Position numbers and translations under genes: made by a program. 64,000 nt of DNA from Acidocella facilis ATCC 35904. Its GTDB lineage: Bacteria; Pseudomonadota; Alphaproteobacteria; Acetobacterales; Acetobacteraceae. A model generated the notes under the pieces. It did no database searches. It was not told the DNA's origin and worked only from the letters and a program-made list of their open reading frames with translations. This document shows positions 56,727 to 64,000 of this stretch, one piece after another (position 1 is the first letter of the stretch; each line of letters begins with the position of its first letter). Where the stretch lies: the NCBI RefSeq assembly GCF_000687875.1, contig NZ_JHYG01000001.1, forward strand, positions 310,001-374,000. Direction: 5' to 3'.

Positions 56727-57290
56727 TCAGATCTTGCCGACGAGGTCGAGCGACGGGGCAAGCGTCTTCTCGCCTTCCTGCCACTTGGCCGGGCAGACCT
56801 CACCGGGGTGGGCGGCGACGTACTGCGCAGCCTTCACCTTGCGCAGCAGCTCCTTGGCGTCGCGGCCAATGCCACCGGCGGTGATCTCGACGATCTGGAT
56901 CTTACCCTCGGGGTCGATCACGAAGGTGCCGCGATCAGCCAGGCCGGCCTCCTCGATCAGCACGTCGAAATTGCGCGAGATCACATGGGTGGGGTCGCCC
57001 ACCATCGGGTAATCGATCTTGTTGATCGCGTCCGAGCTGTCGTGCCAGGCCTTGTGGGAGAAATGCGTGTCGGTGGAAACCGCGTAGATCTCAACGCCCA
57101 GATTTTTGAACTCGACATAATTGTCGGCCAGGTCTTCCAGCTCGGTCGGGCAGACGAAGGTGAAATCAGCCGGGTAGAAGAACACCACAGACCACTTCCC
57201 CTTGAGGTCGGCATCGCTCACGGTGATGAATTTGCCACCATGGAAGGCCTGGGCGGTGAAGGGTTTCACTTCGGTGTTGATCAGAGACAT
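56727..57290 (-). CDS. ahpC: Alkyl hydroperoxide reductase subunit C (peroxiredoxin)
   Basis: This 187-residue typical 2-Cys peroxiredoxin reduces peroxides. The peroxidatic Cys is in [16 protein letters not shown] near residue 47 and the resolving Cys in [13 protein letters not shown] near 166. The ATG at 57290 has AAGGAG 7 nt upstream and begins [11 protein letters not shown] as in the family; the frame is open 9 codons more. It leads ahpC-ahpF-oxyR. Confidence 0.97.
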   Translation of the reverse strand: MSLINTEVKPFTAQAFHGGKFITVSDADLKGKWSVVFFYPADFTFVCPTELEDLADNYVEFKNLGVEIYAVSTDTHFSHKAWHDSSDAINKIDYPMVGDPTHVISRNFDVLIEEAGLADRGTFVIDPEGKIQIVEITAGGIGRDAKELLRKVKAAQYVAAHPGEVCPAKWQEGEKTLAPSLDLVGKI

Positions 57291-57376
57291 ACTTAGCTCC
57301 TTTTGGGTTTGCTGCATCGCAACGTGAGCTATGTAGACATAAATCTCTTATCTAGGAAATTGATTTTATGTGACGC

Positions 57377-57399
57377 GATGATCGAGTGGACCGATCATC
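57377..57399. promoter_or_regulatory. Inverted repeat upstream of ahpC
   Basis: GATGATCG and CGATCATC are perfect 8-base arms over a 7-nt spacer, 87 nt before the ahpC start. An imperfect GATA-N7-TATG site lies closer, at about 57340-57350, and could be an OxyR contact. Either may be an OxyR-related operator; no exact consensus match is present. Confidence 0.4.
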
Positions 57400-57417
57400 T
57401 GGAATGTGACAAAGGCG

Positions 57418-57467
57418 AAGGGGGATTTTTGTAAAAATCCCCCTTCAACCCCCCAAAACTTTTGCAA
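57418..57467. repeat. Family 1 hairpin element, copy H
   Basis: Stem GGGGGATTTTT / AAAAATCCCCC, then TTCAACCCCCCAAAACTTTTGC. It lies between the sdhB terminator and the ahpC promoter region on the minus strand. Confidence 0.65.
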
Positions 57468-57471
57468 ACAA

Positions 57472-57496
57472 AAGGCCCGGCTTGTGGCCGGGCCTT
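57472..57496 (-). terminator. Terminator of the sdh operon
   Basis: AAGGCCCGGC pairs with GCCGGGCCTT over a 5-nt loop; on the minus strand it is followed by TTTGTTTGC. It lies 25 nt after the sdhB stop and is backed by the family 1 hairpin. Confidence 0.75.
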
Positions 57497-57521
57497 CTCT
57501 TCTTGGACGGTCTTCTAACTC

Positions 57522-58304
57522 TTAAGCCTGGCGTTCCAGCATCAGCTGCTTGATCTTGCCGATCGCCTTGGCCGGGTTCAGACCCTTCGGGCAGGTCTGG
57601 GTGCAGTTCATGATCGTGTGGCAGCGATAGAGCTTGAACGGATCCTCCAGCGCATCCAGACGCTTGCCGGTCGCCTCGTCGCGGCTATCCGCGATCCAGC
57701 GATAAGCCTGCAGCAACACGGCCGGGCCGAGATAACGGTCGCCATTCCACCAATAGCTCGGGCAGGAGGTGGAGCAGCAGAAGCACAGAATACACTCCCA
57801 CAGACCATCCAGCTCGGCGCGCTCTTCCTTGGACTGCAAGCGCTCCTCATCCGGCGGGGCCGGCGTGTCGGACTGCAGCCAGGGCTCGATCGAACGCAGC
57901 TGCGCGTAAGGCTGGGAGAGATCCGGCACCAGATCCTTCACCACCGGCATATGCGGCAGCGGGGTGATCTTCACATCGCCCTTCACCTCCGCGATCGGCT
58001 TCAGGCAGGCCAGGGTGTTGGTGCCGTCGATGTTCATCGCGCAGGAGCCACAAATGCCTTCGCGGCAGGAGCGGCGGAAGGTCAGCGAGCTGTCGATCTC
58101 GTTCTTGATCTTGATGATCGCGTCGAGCACCATCGGCCCGCATTTATCGAGATCCACCTCATAGGTGTCCATCACCGGGTTCTTCCCGTCATCCGGGTTC
58201 CAGCGATAAACCTGGAAGGATTTCACCCGCTTCGCACCAGCCTCGGCCTTGTAGGTCTTGCCGGTGCCGATCTTGGAATTCGCGGGAAGCTTGAATTCAG
58301 CCAT
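57522..58304 (-). CDS. sdhB: Succinate dehydrogenase iron-sulfur subunit
   Basis: The 260-residue subunit carries electrons from SdhA to quinone. The [2Fe-2S] ligands are in [16 protein letters not shown] near residue 79-93 with a later LAC. The [4Fe-4S] and [3Fe-4S] ligands are in [17 protein letters not shown] near 171 and [17 protein letters not shown] near 228. A GGAAG ribosome binding site precedes the ATG. It ends the sdhCDAB operon, 15 nt after sdhA. Confidence 0.97.
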   Translation of the reverse strand: MAEFKLPANSKIGTGKTYKAEAGAKRVKSFQVYRWNPDDGKNPVMDTYEVDLDKCGPMVLDAIIKIKNEIDSSLTFRRSCREGICGSCAMNIDGTNTLACLKPIAEVKGDVKITPLPHMPVVKDLVPDLSQPYAQLRSIEPWLQSDTPAPPDEERLQSKEERAELDGLWECILCFCCSTSCPSYWWNGDRYLGPAVLLQAYRWIADSRDEATGKRLDALEDPFKLYRCHTIMNCTQTCPKGLNPAKAIGKIKQLMLERQA

Positions 58305-58319
58305 CTTCCTGATCTCCCC

Positions 58320-60134
58320 TTAGTAAACGCGCTTCTTCGGCGGGAACACGGACACCTCGTTGGTGAGGGTCTGCATCTTCACCGGGCGGTAGCTCAGCGC
58401 CACCTTGCCGTCATCTTCCACATACGCGACCGTATGCTTCATCCATTCATGGTCGTCGCGCTCGGGGAAATCGTCATGCGCCTGGGCGCCACGGCTCTCC
58501 TTGCGGGCTTCGGCGCCAACCATGGTGGCCACCGCATTGCCCATGAGGTTCTGCAGCTCCAGCGCCTCCATGAGGTCGGAGTTCCAGATCAGGGACGCGT
58601 CCTGAACCTTCATGTCGGACATGCCGGCCCAGAGCTTCTCCATCTTGTTGACACCCTCGGTGAGCGACTTGGAGTTGCGGAACACCGCGGCGTGGGACTG
58701 CATGGTCCGCTGCAGCTGGTCGCGCAGTTCCGCCACCTTGGTGCCGCCCTTGGCGTAGCGGGTGGCATCGAAGCGGGCCAGCGAGGCCTCGCCGGCGCCG
58801 GCCGGCAGGTTCGGCAGCGCGGCGCCGGGCTTGATCGTCGCGGCGGCGCGATGCCCGGCGGCACGGCCGAACACCACCAGATCCAGCAGCGAGTTGGTGC
58901 CCAGACGATTGGCGCCATGCACGGACACACAGGCCGCCTCGCCCACAGCCATCAGGCCGGGTACCACCGCATCGGGGTTCTCGGCCGTCGGGCGCAGCAC
59001 TTCGGCGTGATAGTTCGTCGGGATACCGCCCATGTTGTAATGCACGGTCGGCAGCACCGGAATGGCTTCCTTGGTCACATCCACCCCGGCGAACACGCGC
59101 GCGGTCTCGGAAATGCCCGGCAGGCGCTCATGCAGAATGTCGGCGCCGAGATGCTCGAGATGCAGCAGGATATGGTCCTTGTTCGGACCCACGCCGCGGC
59201 CTTCATTGATCTCGATGGTCATCGAGCGGGAGACCACGTCGCGCGAGGCCAGATCCTTGGCGGACGGCGCATAGCGCTCCATGAAGCGCTCACCCTCGGA
59301 GTTGGTGAGATAGCCGCCCTCGCCGCGCGCGCCCTCGGTGATCAGGCAGCCAGCCGGGAAAATGCCGGTCGGGTGGAACTGCACGAACTCCATGTCCTGA
59401 ACCGCCAGCCCGGCGCGCAGCGCCATGCCGCCGCCATCACCGGTGCAGGTATGGGCGGAGGTGCAGGAGAGATAGGCGCGGCCATAGCCGCCGGTGGCCA
59501 GCACCACGGTCTGGGCGCGGAAGCGGTGCATGCTGCCATCTTCCAGGCACCAGGCCATCACGCCACGGCAGGCCCCTTCCTCGTCCATGATCAGGTCGAG
59601 CGCGAAATATTCCACGAAGAACTCGACCTCGTGCTTCAGGCTCTGCTGATAGAGCGTGTGCAGCATGGCGTGGCCGGTCCGGTCGGCGGCGGCGCAGGCG
59701 CGCATCGCCGGCTCGCCATTGCCGTAATCCTGCATATGGCCGCCGAAGGGGCGCTGATAGATCTTGCCGTCCTCGGTGCGCGAGAAGGGCATGCCGAAAT
59801 GCTCCAGCTCGCGAATCGCGGGCACCGCCTCGCGGCAGAGATATTCGATGGCATCCTGGTCGCCCAGCCAGTCGGACCCCTTCACGGTGTCATACATGTG
59901 CCAGCGCCAATCATCCGCGCCCATATTGGCCAAAGCGGCGGAAATGCCGCCCTGCGCCGCCACGGTGTGCGAGCGGGTGGGGAAGACCTTGGTGATGCAG
60001 GCGGTCTTCAGACCCGCCGCACCCATGCCCAAAGTGGTCCGCAGCCCCGAGCCGCCGGCGCCGACGACCACGACGTCATACGTATGGTCAATGATGTTAT
60101 AGGCCCCGAAAGAGGGCTTGCTGATCGCGTTCAT
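58320..60134 (-). CDS. sdhA: Succinate dehydrogenase flavoprotein subunit
   Basis: This 604-residue subunit oxidises succinate to fumarate. Motifs are [15 protein letters not shown] near residue 20, the FAD-attachment His block [13 protein letters not shown] near 54, [29 protein letters not shown] near 244, and the C-terminal R-x-x-x-x-H-DD-type WMKHT block. Covalent FAD insertion needs SdhE, encoded at 29735, and SDHAF4 at 25084. It lies 12 nt downstream of sdhD. Confidence 0.98.
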   Translation of the reverse strand: MNAISKPSFGAYNIIDHTYDVVVVGAGGSGLRTTLGMGAAGLKTACITKVFPTRSHTVAAQGGISAALANMGADDWRWHMYDTVKGSDWLGDQDAIEYLCREAVPAIRELEHFGMPFSRTEDGKIYQRPFGGHMQDYGNGEPAMRACAAADRTGHAMLHTLYQQSLKHEVEFFVEYFALDLIMDEEGACRGVMAWCLEDGSMHRFRAQTVVLATGGYGRAYLSCTSAHTCTGDGGGMALRAGLAVQDMEFVQFHPTGIFPAGCLITEGARGEGGYLTNSEGERFMERYAPSAKDLASRDVVSRSMTIEINEGRGVGPNKDHILLHLEHLGADILHERLPGISETARVFAGVDVTKEAIPVLPTVHYNMGGIPTNYHAEVLRPTAENPDAVVPGLMAVGEAACVSVHGANRLGTNSLLDLVVFGRAAGHRAAATIKPGAALPNLPAGAGEASLARFDATRYAKGGTKVAELRDQLQRTMQSHAAVFRNSKSLTEGVNKMEKLWAGMSDMKVQDASLIWNSDLMEALELQNLMGNAVATMVGAEARKESRGAQAHDDFPERDDHEWMKHTVAYVEDDGKVALSYRPVKMQTLTNEVSVFPPKKRVY

Positions 60135-60146
60135 ATTACGCCTCGT

Positions 60147-60554
60147 TCAGGAAAGGGCGAGCTTAAGGACGGAAACGGCGGAGGCCAGGGCCAGGAAGAT
60201 GATGATGCCTTTCAGCACCATGACCATCAGCAGCCGCTTGGCCTCGTTCGGCACATAATCCTCGACCACCACCTGCAGCCCCATCGAGAGATGGTAGAAC
60301 ATGATGATGATGAGGGCGAGGAACAGCGCGCTGTTCCAGGGCTCGGCCATGTAAGCGTGCATGGCGTGGGCGTCAGCGCCCAGCAGCATGATCACCGAGA
60401 CCACGAAATAGAGCGAGAGCGGCAGCAGCGCCACGGAGGTGACGCGCTCCGCCCACCAATGGGCGGCGCCATGCTTGGCGGAACCAAGGCCACGCGCGCG
60501 GCCCAGCTGGCTGCGGCGCATGGTGATCGAGGGGGATTTGTCTTGCGTGCTCAT
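60147..60554 (-). CDS. sdhD: Succinate dehydrogenase membrane anchor subunit SdhD
   Basis: The ATG at 60554 gives 135 residues; a GTG four codons upstream overlaps sdhC and is less likely. Three membrane helices follow a basic N-terminus (RRSQLGRARGLGSAKHG, then HWWAERVTSVALLPL). The heme/quinone-proximal His is in IIMFYHLSMGLQVVVEDYV. It anchors the complex with SdhC. It starts 5 nt after the sdhC stop. Confidence 0.92.
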   Translation of the reverse strand: MSTQDKSPSITMRRSQLGRARGLGSAKHGAAHWWAERVTSVALLPLSLYFVVSVIMLLGADAHAMHAYMAEPWNSALFLALIIIMFYHLSMGLQVVVEDYVPNEAKRLLMVMVLKGIIIFLALASAVSVLKLALS

Positions 60555-60559
60555 ATCTC

Positions 60560-60997
60560 TCACCACACCAGAAGGGCAACGACCCAGAACAGCACGGTGA
60601 GGGCCACCGTGCCCGCGAACACCAGCTTGCCGTTGCGGTGCATGTCCGGCAGCTCGAAGCCCTTGCCCGAATCCCAGGCCAGATGGCGGATGCCGTTGCA
60701 GAAATGGTAAAACAGCGCGACGGTGAAGCCGAACAGGATCAGCATGCCGATCCAGGAGGCCCAGATCGCCTGAATGATCGAAAAGGCCCCATCACCGGAG
60801 GCGGCGCAGACCAGCCACAGCGTCATCAAAATCGTCCCGGCACCCAGCGCGCACCCGGTGATGCGATGCAGGATGGAGGAGAGCGACGACATCTGGAAGC
60901 GATAGGCGCTGCCCAGCATAAAGGGAGAAACTGGCCGGCGGACCAGCTTACCCTCGGAATTGCGCCCTATCATCAGGGCTTCGCGGACATCCTTCAT
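60560..60997 (-). CDS. sdhC: Succinate dehydrogenase cytochrome b556 subunit SdhC
   Basis: The 145-residue membrane subunit has three helices. Family motifs are RPVSPFML, SSILHRITGCALGAG near residue 40 (quinone site) and ALFYHFCNGIRHLAWD near 95 with the heme-ligand His. It opens sdhCDAB. A promoter is expected in the 99 nt upstream, but no clear boxes stand out. Confidence 0.94.
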   Translation of the reverse strand: MKDVREALMIGRNSEGKLVRRPVSPFMLGSAYRFQMSSLSSILHRITGCALGAGTILMTLWLVCAASGDGAFSIIQAIWASWIGMLILFGFTVALFYHFCNGIRHLAWDSGKGFELPDMHRNGKLVFAGTVALTVLFWVVALLVW

Positions 60998-61096
60998 GGG
61001 AACCTTTCTCTCAGGTCAGTGCAGCCATATTATGTTGCAGGTGCTTAGTCCCCATGAATGGGGCGGTCAACGATTCGGAACGAAACTCTGCTCTGT

Positions 61097-61765
61097 TCAA
61101 TCCAGACCAGAGGAAATCGCGTATAAACAAACCTGTCTTGTGGTCGAATCTTCCAATTCCAGGCTGGTCGGCACCTCAAAACGCGCCAAAATCTCACCTG
61201 GATCGGCCGGACGGTAGCGCCGTCCAGGGTCGGCGAGCAGAACTATCTTGCATTTCGCCAAGCCACGCAGCCAGGGCATGATCGTCGCCGCCATCGCGCT
61301 TTCGTAACATATATCCCCGGCGATGATCACGTCCCAATCGCCCGCCTGCCCGACCACATTGCCGGGGCTGAGGCTGATCTCCACCCCGTTCAACGCCGCG
61401 TTCAGGGTAATCGCCGCCTGCGCCATCGGGTCGATCTCCGCGGCTTCCACGCTTTGCGCGCCCGCCAGCGCGGCGGCGATGCCGGCCAGCCCGGAGCCCG
61501 CGGCGAAATCCAGCACCCGCCTGCCCCGCACCAGCTCCGGATGCTGACTTATATAGAGCGCCAGCGCCTCCGACCCGGGCCAGGCGAAGGCCCAGTAAGG
61601 CGGGGCGATATTCTGTTCGGCGAGAAACGCCTCCGTCGCCTGCCAGAGCGGCGTCAGCGCGCTGGCCAGATAAAGCCGGATCTCAGGCACCAACGCCGCC
61701 CGCCCGATCGCGAGCTGGGCGGTGATGAAGCCCTCCGGCGCCACCTCTTTAAGGCTCGGCGCCAT
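61097..61765 (-). CDS. Class I SAM methyltransferase, METTL20/ETFB-lysine methyltransferase-like
   Basis: From the ATG at 61765 the protein has 222 residues. PPYWAFAWPGSEALALY near residue 57 and the SAM motif RRVLDFAAGSGLAGIAAALAGA near 78 precede EIDPMAQAAITLNAALNGV. WDVIIAGDICYE forms motif IV. This set matches the METTL20 group, which methylates the electron transfer flavoprotein beta subunit; ribosomal or other lysine targets are also possible. Its start overlaps the ubiK gene end by 17 nt. Confidence 0.8.
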   Translation of the reverse strand: MAPSLKEVAPEGFITAQLAIGRAALVPEIRLYLASALTPLWQATEAFLAEQNIAPPYWAFAWPGSEALALYISQHPELVRGRRVLDFAAGSGLAGIAAALAGAQSVEAAEIDPMAQAAITLNAALNGVEISLSPGNVVGQAGDWDVIIAGDICYESAMAATIMPWLRGLAKCKIVLLADPGRRYRPADPGEILARFEVPTSLELEDSTTRQVCLYAISSGLD

Positions 61766-62009
61766 CCTTGCCGGCCAGCTCAAGTGCCGCGACGCGTTTC
61801 TCCAGCGCATCCGCCTGCTCGCGGGCACGGCGGGCCAGCTCGGCCATCGCGTCGAACTCGTCGCGCCGGACCAGATCCATCCGCCGCAGCGCCTCTTCCA
61901 CCCGCGCCTTGGCCAGCGCCGACATTTCCTCGCGCAAACCCGCCAGGGCGGAGATCGCGCCGCCCGCCACGCCGGCCAGATCGTCAAAAATTTTCGGTCG
62001 TTCAATCAT
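61749..62009 (-). CDS. ubiK: Accessory factor UbiK family protein
   Basis: The ATG at 62009 (AAGG about 8 nt upstream) gives 86 residues. The N-terminal MIERPKIFDDLAGVAGGAIS and the later KARVEEALRRMDLVRRDEFD are typical, followed by a C-terminal coiled coil (AMAELARRAREQADALEKRVAALE). UbiK helps the aerobic ubiquinone biosynthesis complex. It is divergent from rfaD, with 46 nt between starts. Confidence 0.85.
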   Translation of the reverse strand: MIERPKIFDDLAGVAGGAISALAGLREEMSALAKARVEEALRRMDLVRRDEFDAMAELARRAREQADALEKRVAALELAGKDGAEP

Positions 62010-62055
62010 CTGCGGGGCCTTCCAGCTTGTCCTGCTTGTCCATATAACCCGGGGC

Positions 62056-63039
62056 ATGATTTTGGTCACGGGCGGGTCGGGTTTCATCGGCTCCAATCTC
62101 AACGCGGCGCTCGCCGCCGACGGGCAGGAGGTCGCCATTGCCGACTGGCTGGGCCAGGAAGGGCAGAAATGGCGCAATCTCTACCATAACCCGCCCGCCC
62201 ATGTGGTGGCGCCGGAGGCGCTGGAGGCGTGGCTCGGCAGCAACCCGCGTCTCTCCGCCATTGTGCATATGGGCGCCATCTCCGAGACCACGGCGCGCGA
62301 TGCGGATCTGGTCTGGCGCAGCAATGTCAGCTTGAGCCAGATGCTGTGGAATTGGTGCGCGCGGCATGGCGTGCGTTTCATCTATGCCTCCTCCGCCGCC
62401 ACCTATGGTGATGGCGCGCAGGGCTTCAGCGACGATAACGACCTCGCCGCGATGGCCCGGCTGCGTCCGCTTAATCTCTATGGCTGGAGCAAGCTCGCCT
62501 TCGATCTCTGGGCGCTGCGCCAGGTCGCCGCCCACCGCCCCGCCCCGCCGGCCTGGGCCGGGGTGAAATTCTTCAACGTCTATGGCCCGAACGAATATCA
62601 CAAGGGCAAGATGATCTCGGTGGTGAAGGTCAAGCATGACGAGATCATCGCCGGCGGCCCGGCGCGTTTATTCAAATCGGATCGCCCGGAGCTGGCGGAC
62701 GGCGCCCAGAGCCGGGATTTCATCCATGTGGACGATGTGGTGGCGGGGCTGAAATTCCTGCTCACCACCCCTTCCCTCGCCGGCATCTATAATCTCGGCA
62801 CCGGGACGGCGCGCACCTATGCGGACCTGGTCCGCGCCGTCTGCGCCGCCAACGGGGTGGAAGAGCGGATCGAATATGTCGACATGCCGCAGGCGCTGCG
62901 CGGGCAGTATCAATCCTTCACCGAGGCGCCGATGCAGCGGATGCGCGCGCTGGGCTTCAATCATCAATTCATCTCTTTGGAAGCGGGCGTTACCGCCTAT
63001 ATCCAGAACCATCTATTGAAGGCCGATCCCTATAAATGA
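62056..63039 (+). CDS. rfaD: ADP-L-glycero-D-manno-heptose 6-epimerase
   Basis: From the ATG at 62056 the protein has 327 residues and starts with the NADP Rossmann motif MILVTGGSGFIGSNL. SSAATYG, YGWSK (catalytic Tyr-x3-Lys) and FNVYGPNEYHKG follow, then RDFIHVDDVV. This is the RfaD/HldD extended SDR pattern. It makes the heptose precursor of lipopolysaccharide core. Upstream frame extension is antisense to ubiK and was rejected. It overlaps lgt by 4 bases. Confidence 0.93.
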   Translation: MILVTGGSGFIGSNLNAALAADGQEVAIADWLGQEGQKWRNLYHNPPAHVVAPEALEAWLGSNPRLSAIVHMGAISETTARDADLVWRSNVSLSQMLWNWCARHGVRFIYASSAATYGDGAQGFSDDNDLAAMARLRPLNLYGWSKLAFDLWALRQVAAHRPAPPAWAGVKFFNVYGPNEYHKGKMISVVKVKHDEIIAGGPARLFKSDRPELADGAQSRDFIHVDDVVAGLKFLLTTPSLAGIYNLGTGTARTYADLVRAVCAANGVEERIEYVDMPQALRGQYQSFTEAPMQRMRALGFNHQFISLEAGVTAYIQNHLLKADPYK

Positions 63040-63893
63040 GCCACCCGATCATTCTGCCGGTCTTCCCCAAAGGGTTCCATATCGGCCCGCTTTTCATCCA
63101 TTATTACGCCCTGGCCTATATTGTCGGGCTGCTGCTGGGCTGGCGGCTGGTGCGGCGCATGGTGGCCCGCCCGCCGGTTGCGGCCAGCGGGCTGCATGTG
63201 GATGATTTCCTCACCTGGGCGGTGCTCGGCGTCATCCTTGGCGGGCGCATCGGCTATGTTCTGTTCTACCAGCCGGTTTATTTCTTTACCCATCCACTGG
63301 CGATCCCGGAAGTCTGGGATGGCGGGATGAGCTTCCATGGCGGCTTCCTCGGCGTCACCGTGGCGATTCTCAGCTTCTGCTGGAAGCACGGGCTGAACCC
63401 GTTCCGCTTTGCCGACCGCATCGCCGTGGCGGTGCCGATCGGGCTGTTCCTCGGGCGCTGCGCGAATTTCGTCAATGGTGAGCTCTGGGGCCGCGCCGCC
63501 CCGCCGGGCTTCCCGCTGGCGATGGTCTATCCCGCCGACCCGTATCAGCTGGCGCGCTACCCTTCGGAGCTGATCGAGGCCTCGCTGGAAGGCATCACGC
63601 TGTTCATCATCATGCTGTGCTTCGCCAGCTCCCTGCGCATCCGCACCCGCACCGGCACGCTCACCGGCATCTTCCTGGTCGGGTACGGGCTGGCACGGAT
63701 CACCGGCGAGTGCTTCCGCGAGCCGGACCCGTTCCTGGGATTCCTGCCCTTCGGCACCACGATGGGGCAGTTGCTTTCCATCCCGATGGTGATTGCCGGG
63801 CTGATCGTCCTGTATTTCGCCCGCCCGGCGCGGGAAACCATCCTGCGCGAACCAACAGCTTCCGGCCCCAAAACGCCTGACCTCAAAGCGTGA
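63036..63893 (+). CDS. lgt: Prolipoprotein diacylglyceryl transferase
   Basis: The 285-residue inner-membrane enzyme attaches diacylglycerol to the lipobox Cys of lipoproteins. Seven membrane helices are evident. The family signature GRCANFVNGELWGR lies near residue 144-157, and SFHGGFLG near 101. RYPSELIEA near 182 is also conserved. The ATG overlaps the rfaD stop, and the stop overlaps the next gene (GTGA). Confidence 0.96.
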   Translation: MSHPIILPVFPKGFHIGPLFIHYYALAYIVGLLLGWRLVRRMVARPPVAASGLHVDDFLTWAVLGVILGGRIGYVLFYQPVYFFTHPLAIPEVWDGGMSFHGGFLGVTVAILSFCWKHGLNPFRFADRIAVAVPIGLFLGRCANFVNGELWGRAAPPGFPLAMVYPADPYQLARYPSELIEASLEGITLFIIMLCFASSLRIRTRTGTLTGIFLVGYGLARITGECFREPDPFLGFLPFGTTMGQLLSIPMVIAGLIVLYFARPARETILREPTASGPKTPDLKA

Positions 63894-64000
63894 GCGCGCA
63901 GCGTTTCGACCATTTCATGGCGGCGGCCAACGCCGCCTATTACGCCAAGGGCCGCTTCGGCCAGGATTTCGTCACCGCGCCGGAGCTGACCCAGGTGTTC
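63890..64000 (+). CDS. Partial NDUFAF7/MidA-like SAM methyltransferase (N-terminus)
   Basis: The GTG at 63890 overlaps the lgt stop by 4 bases, and the frame runs off the right edge after 37 codons. The visible text RFDHFMAAANAAYYAKGRFGQDF and TAPELTQVF matches the start of the NDUFAF7/COG1565 family. Its mitochondrial homologue methylates a complex I subunit. Lgt followed by this gene is a common alphaproteobacterial order. Confidence 0.75.
   Translation, partial: MSAQRFDHFMAAANAAYYAKGRFGQDFVTAPELTQVF

Noticed and set aside
57618-60710. 1030-codon plus-strand open frame antisense to sdhA, sdhB and part of sdhD
   Set aside because: It is a GC-rich shadow of the well-conserved sdh genes; the product is His/Gly/Ala-rich without domains.

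Overview
The window is a 64 kb, GC-rich, almost gap-free piece of a bacterial chromosome. Gene content points to an alphaproteobacterium, most plausibly an Acetobacteraceae relative (inference from gene content, not from a marker tree). Supporting signs are a ccmCDEFGHI cytochrome c maturation operon, sdhCDAB with SdhE and SDHAF4-type assembly factors, an alphaproteobacterial hemB, a RibB protein with a dead RibA domain, and a type II lumazine synthase. I found no plasmid, phage, transposase, CRISPR array, tRNA or rRNA. About 60 genes are supported; most are housekeeping.

Layout, left to right. 1-1422: the N-terminal part of a large repetitive surface or secreted protein, running off the left edge. 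1.5-6.9 kb: rnr, an S41 protease, rpmG with a duplicated 3' tail, and a zinc metallopeptidase. 7.1-14.2 kb: a minus-strand operon rpiB-glyA-nrdR-ribD-ribE-ribB-ribH-nusB-thiL, covering one-carbon metabolism, riboflavin and thiamine. 14.2-20 kb: a Sel1-repeat membrane protein, hemB, an SDR, a squalene/phytoene-synthase-like protein, sodB, msrA and an EVE protein. 20-26 kb: ccmCDEFGHI, SDHAF4, an SMR transporter and a small exported protein. 26-32 kb: mfd, sdhE and recG. 32-39 kb: a PhyH dioxygenase/cupin pair, NUDIX, ribH2, glutathione peroxidase, mazG, carbonic anhydrase, mntH, and a DUF4188/TetR divergent pair. 39-46.5 kb: an MHS-type transporter, pnp, DUF817, gpt and an orphan FkbH-like HAD protein. 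46.7-54 kb: nadK, a nitrilase-family amidase, a GT-C-like membrane protein, era-rnc-lepB, a PBP5-type carboxypeptidase and DUF3297. 54-57.3 kb: ahpC-ahpF-oxyR. 57.5-61 kb: sdhCDAB. 61-64 kb: a METTL20-like methyltransferase, UbiK, rfaD, lgt and a partial NDUFAF7/MidA-like methyltransferase.

Many genes serve aerobic respiration and its hazards: flavin synthesis, heme synthesis, cytochrome c assembly, succinate dehydrogenase with two assembly factors, homologues of mitochondrial complex I assembly factors, and peroxide/superoxide/methionine-sulfoxide defence.

The most unusual content is non-coding. A modular hairpin family sits directly after the stop codon of about eleven genes. Its signature is AAAAGTTTTTGG followed by a GC stem whose inner part is T-run/A-run; three-hairpin versions lie at 6935-7123 and 53975-54110. 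A second dispersed palindrome family lies at 32.1, 36.6, 39.0 and 46.5 kb, and a five-palindrome composite at 29.5 kb. Other oddities are a tandem copy of the rpmG 3' end, a hairpin that covers the ribosome binding site of the metallopeptidase gene, and a membrane-protein gene after era that has no ATG, GTG or TTG start in its conserved N-terminal part.
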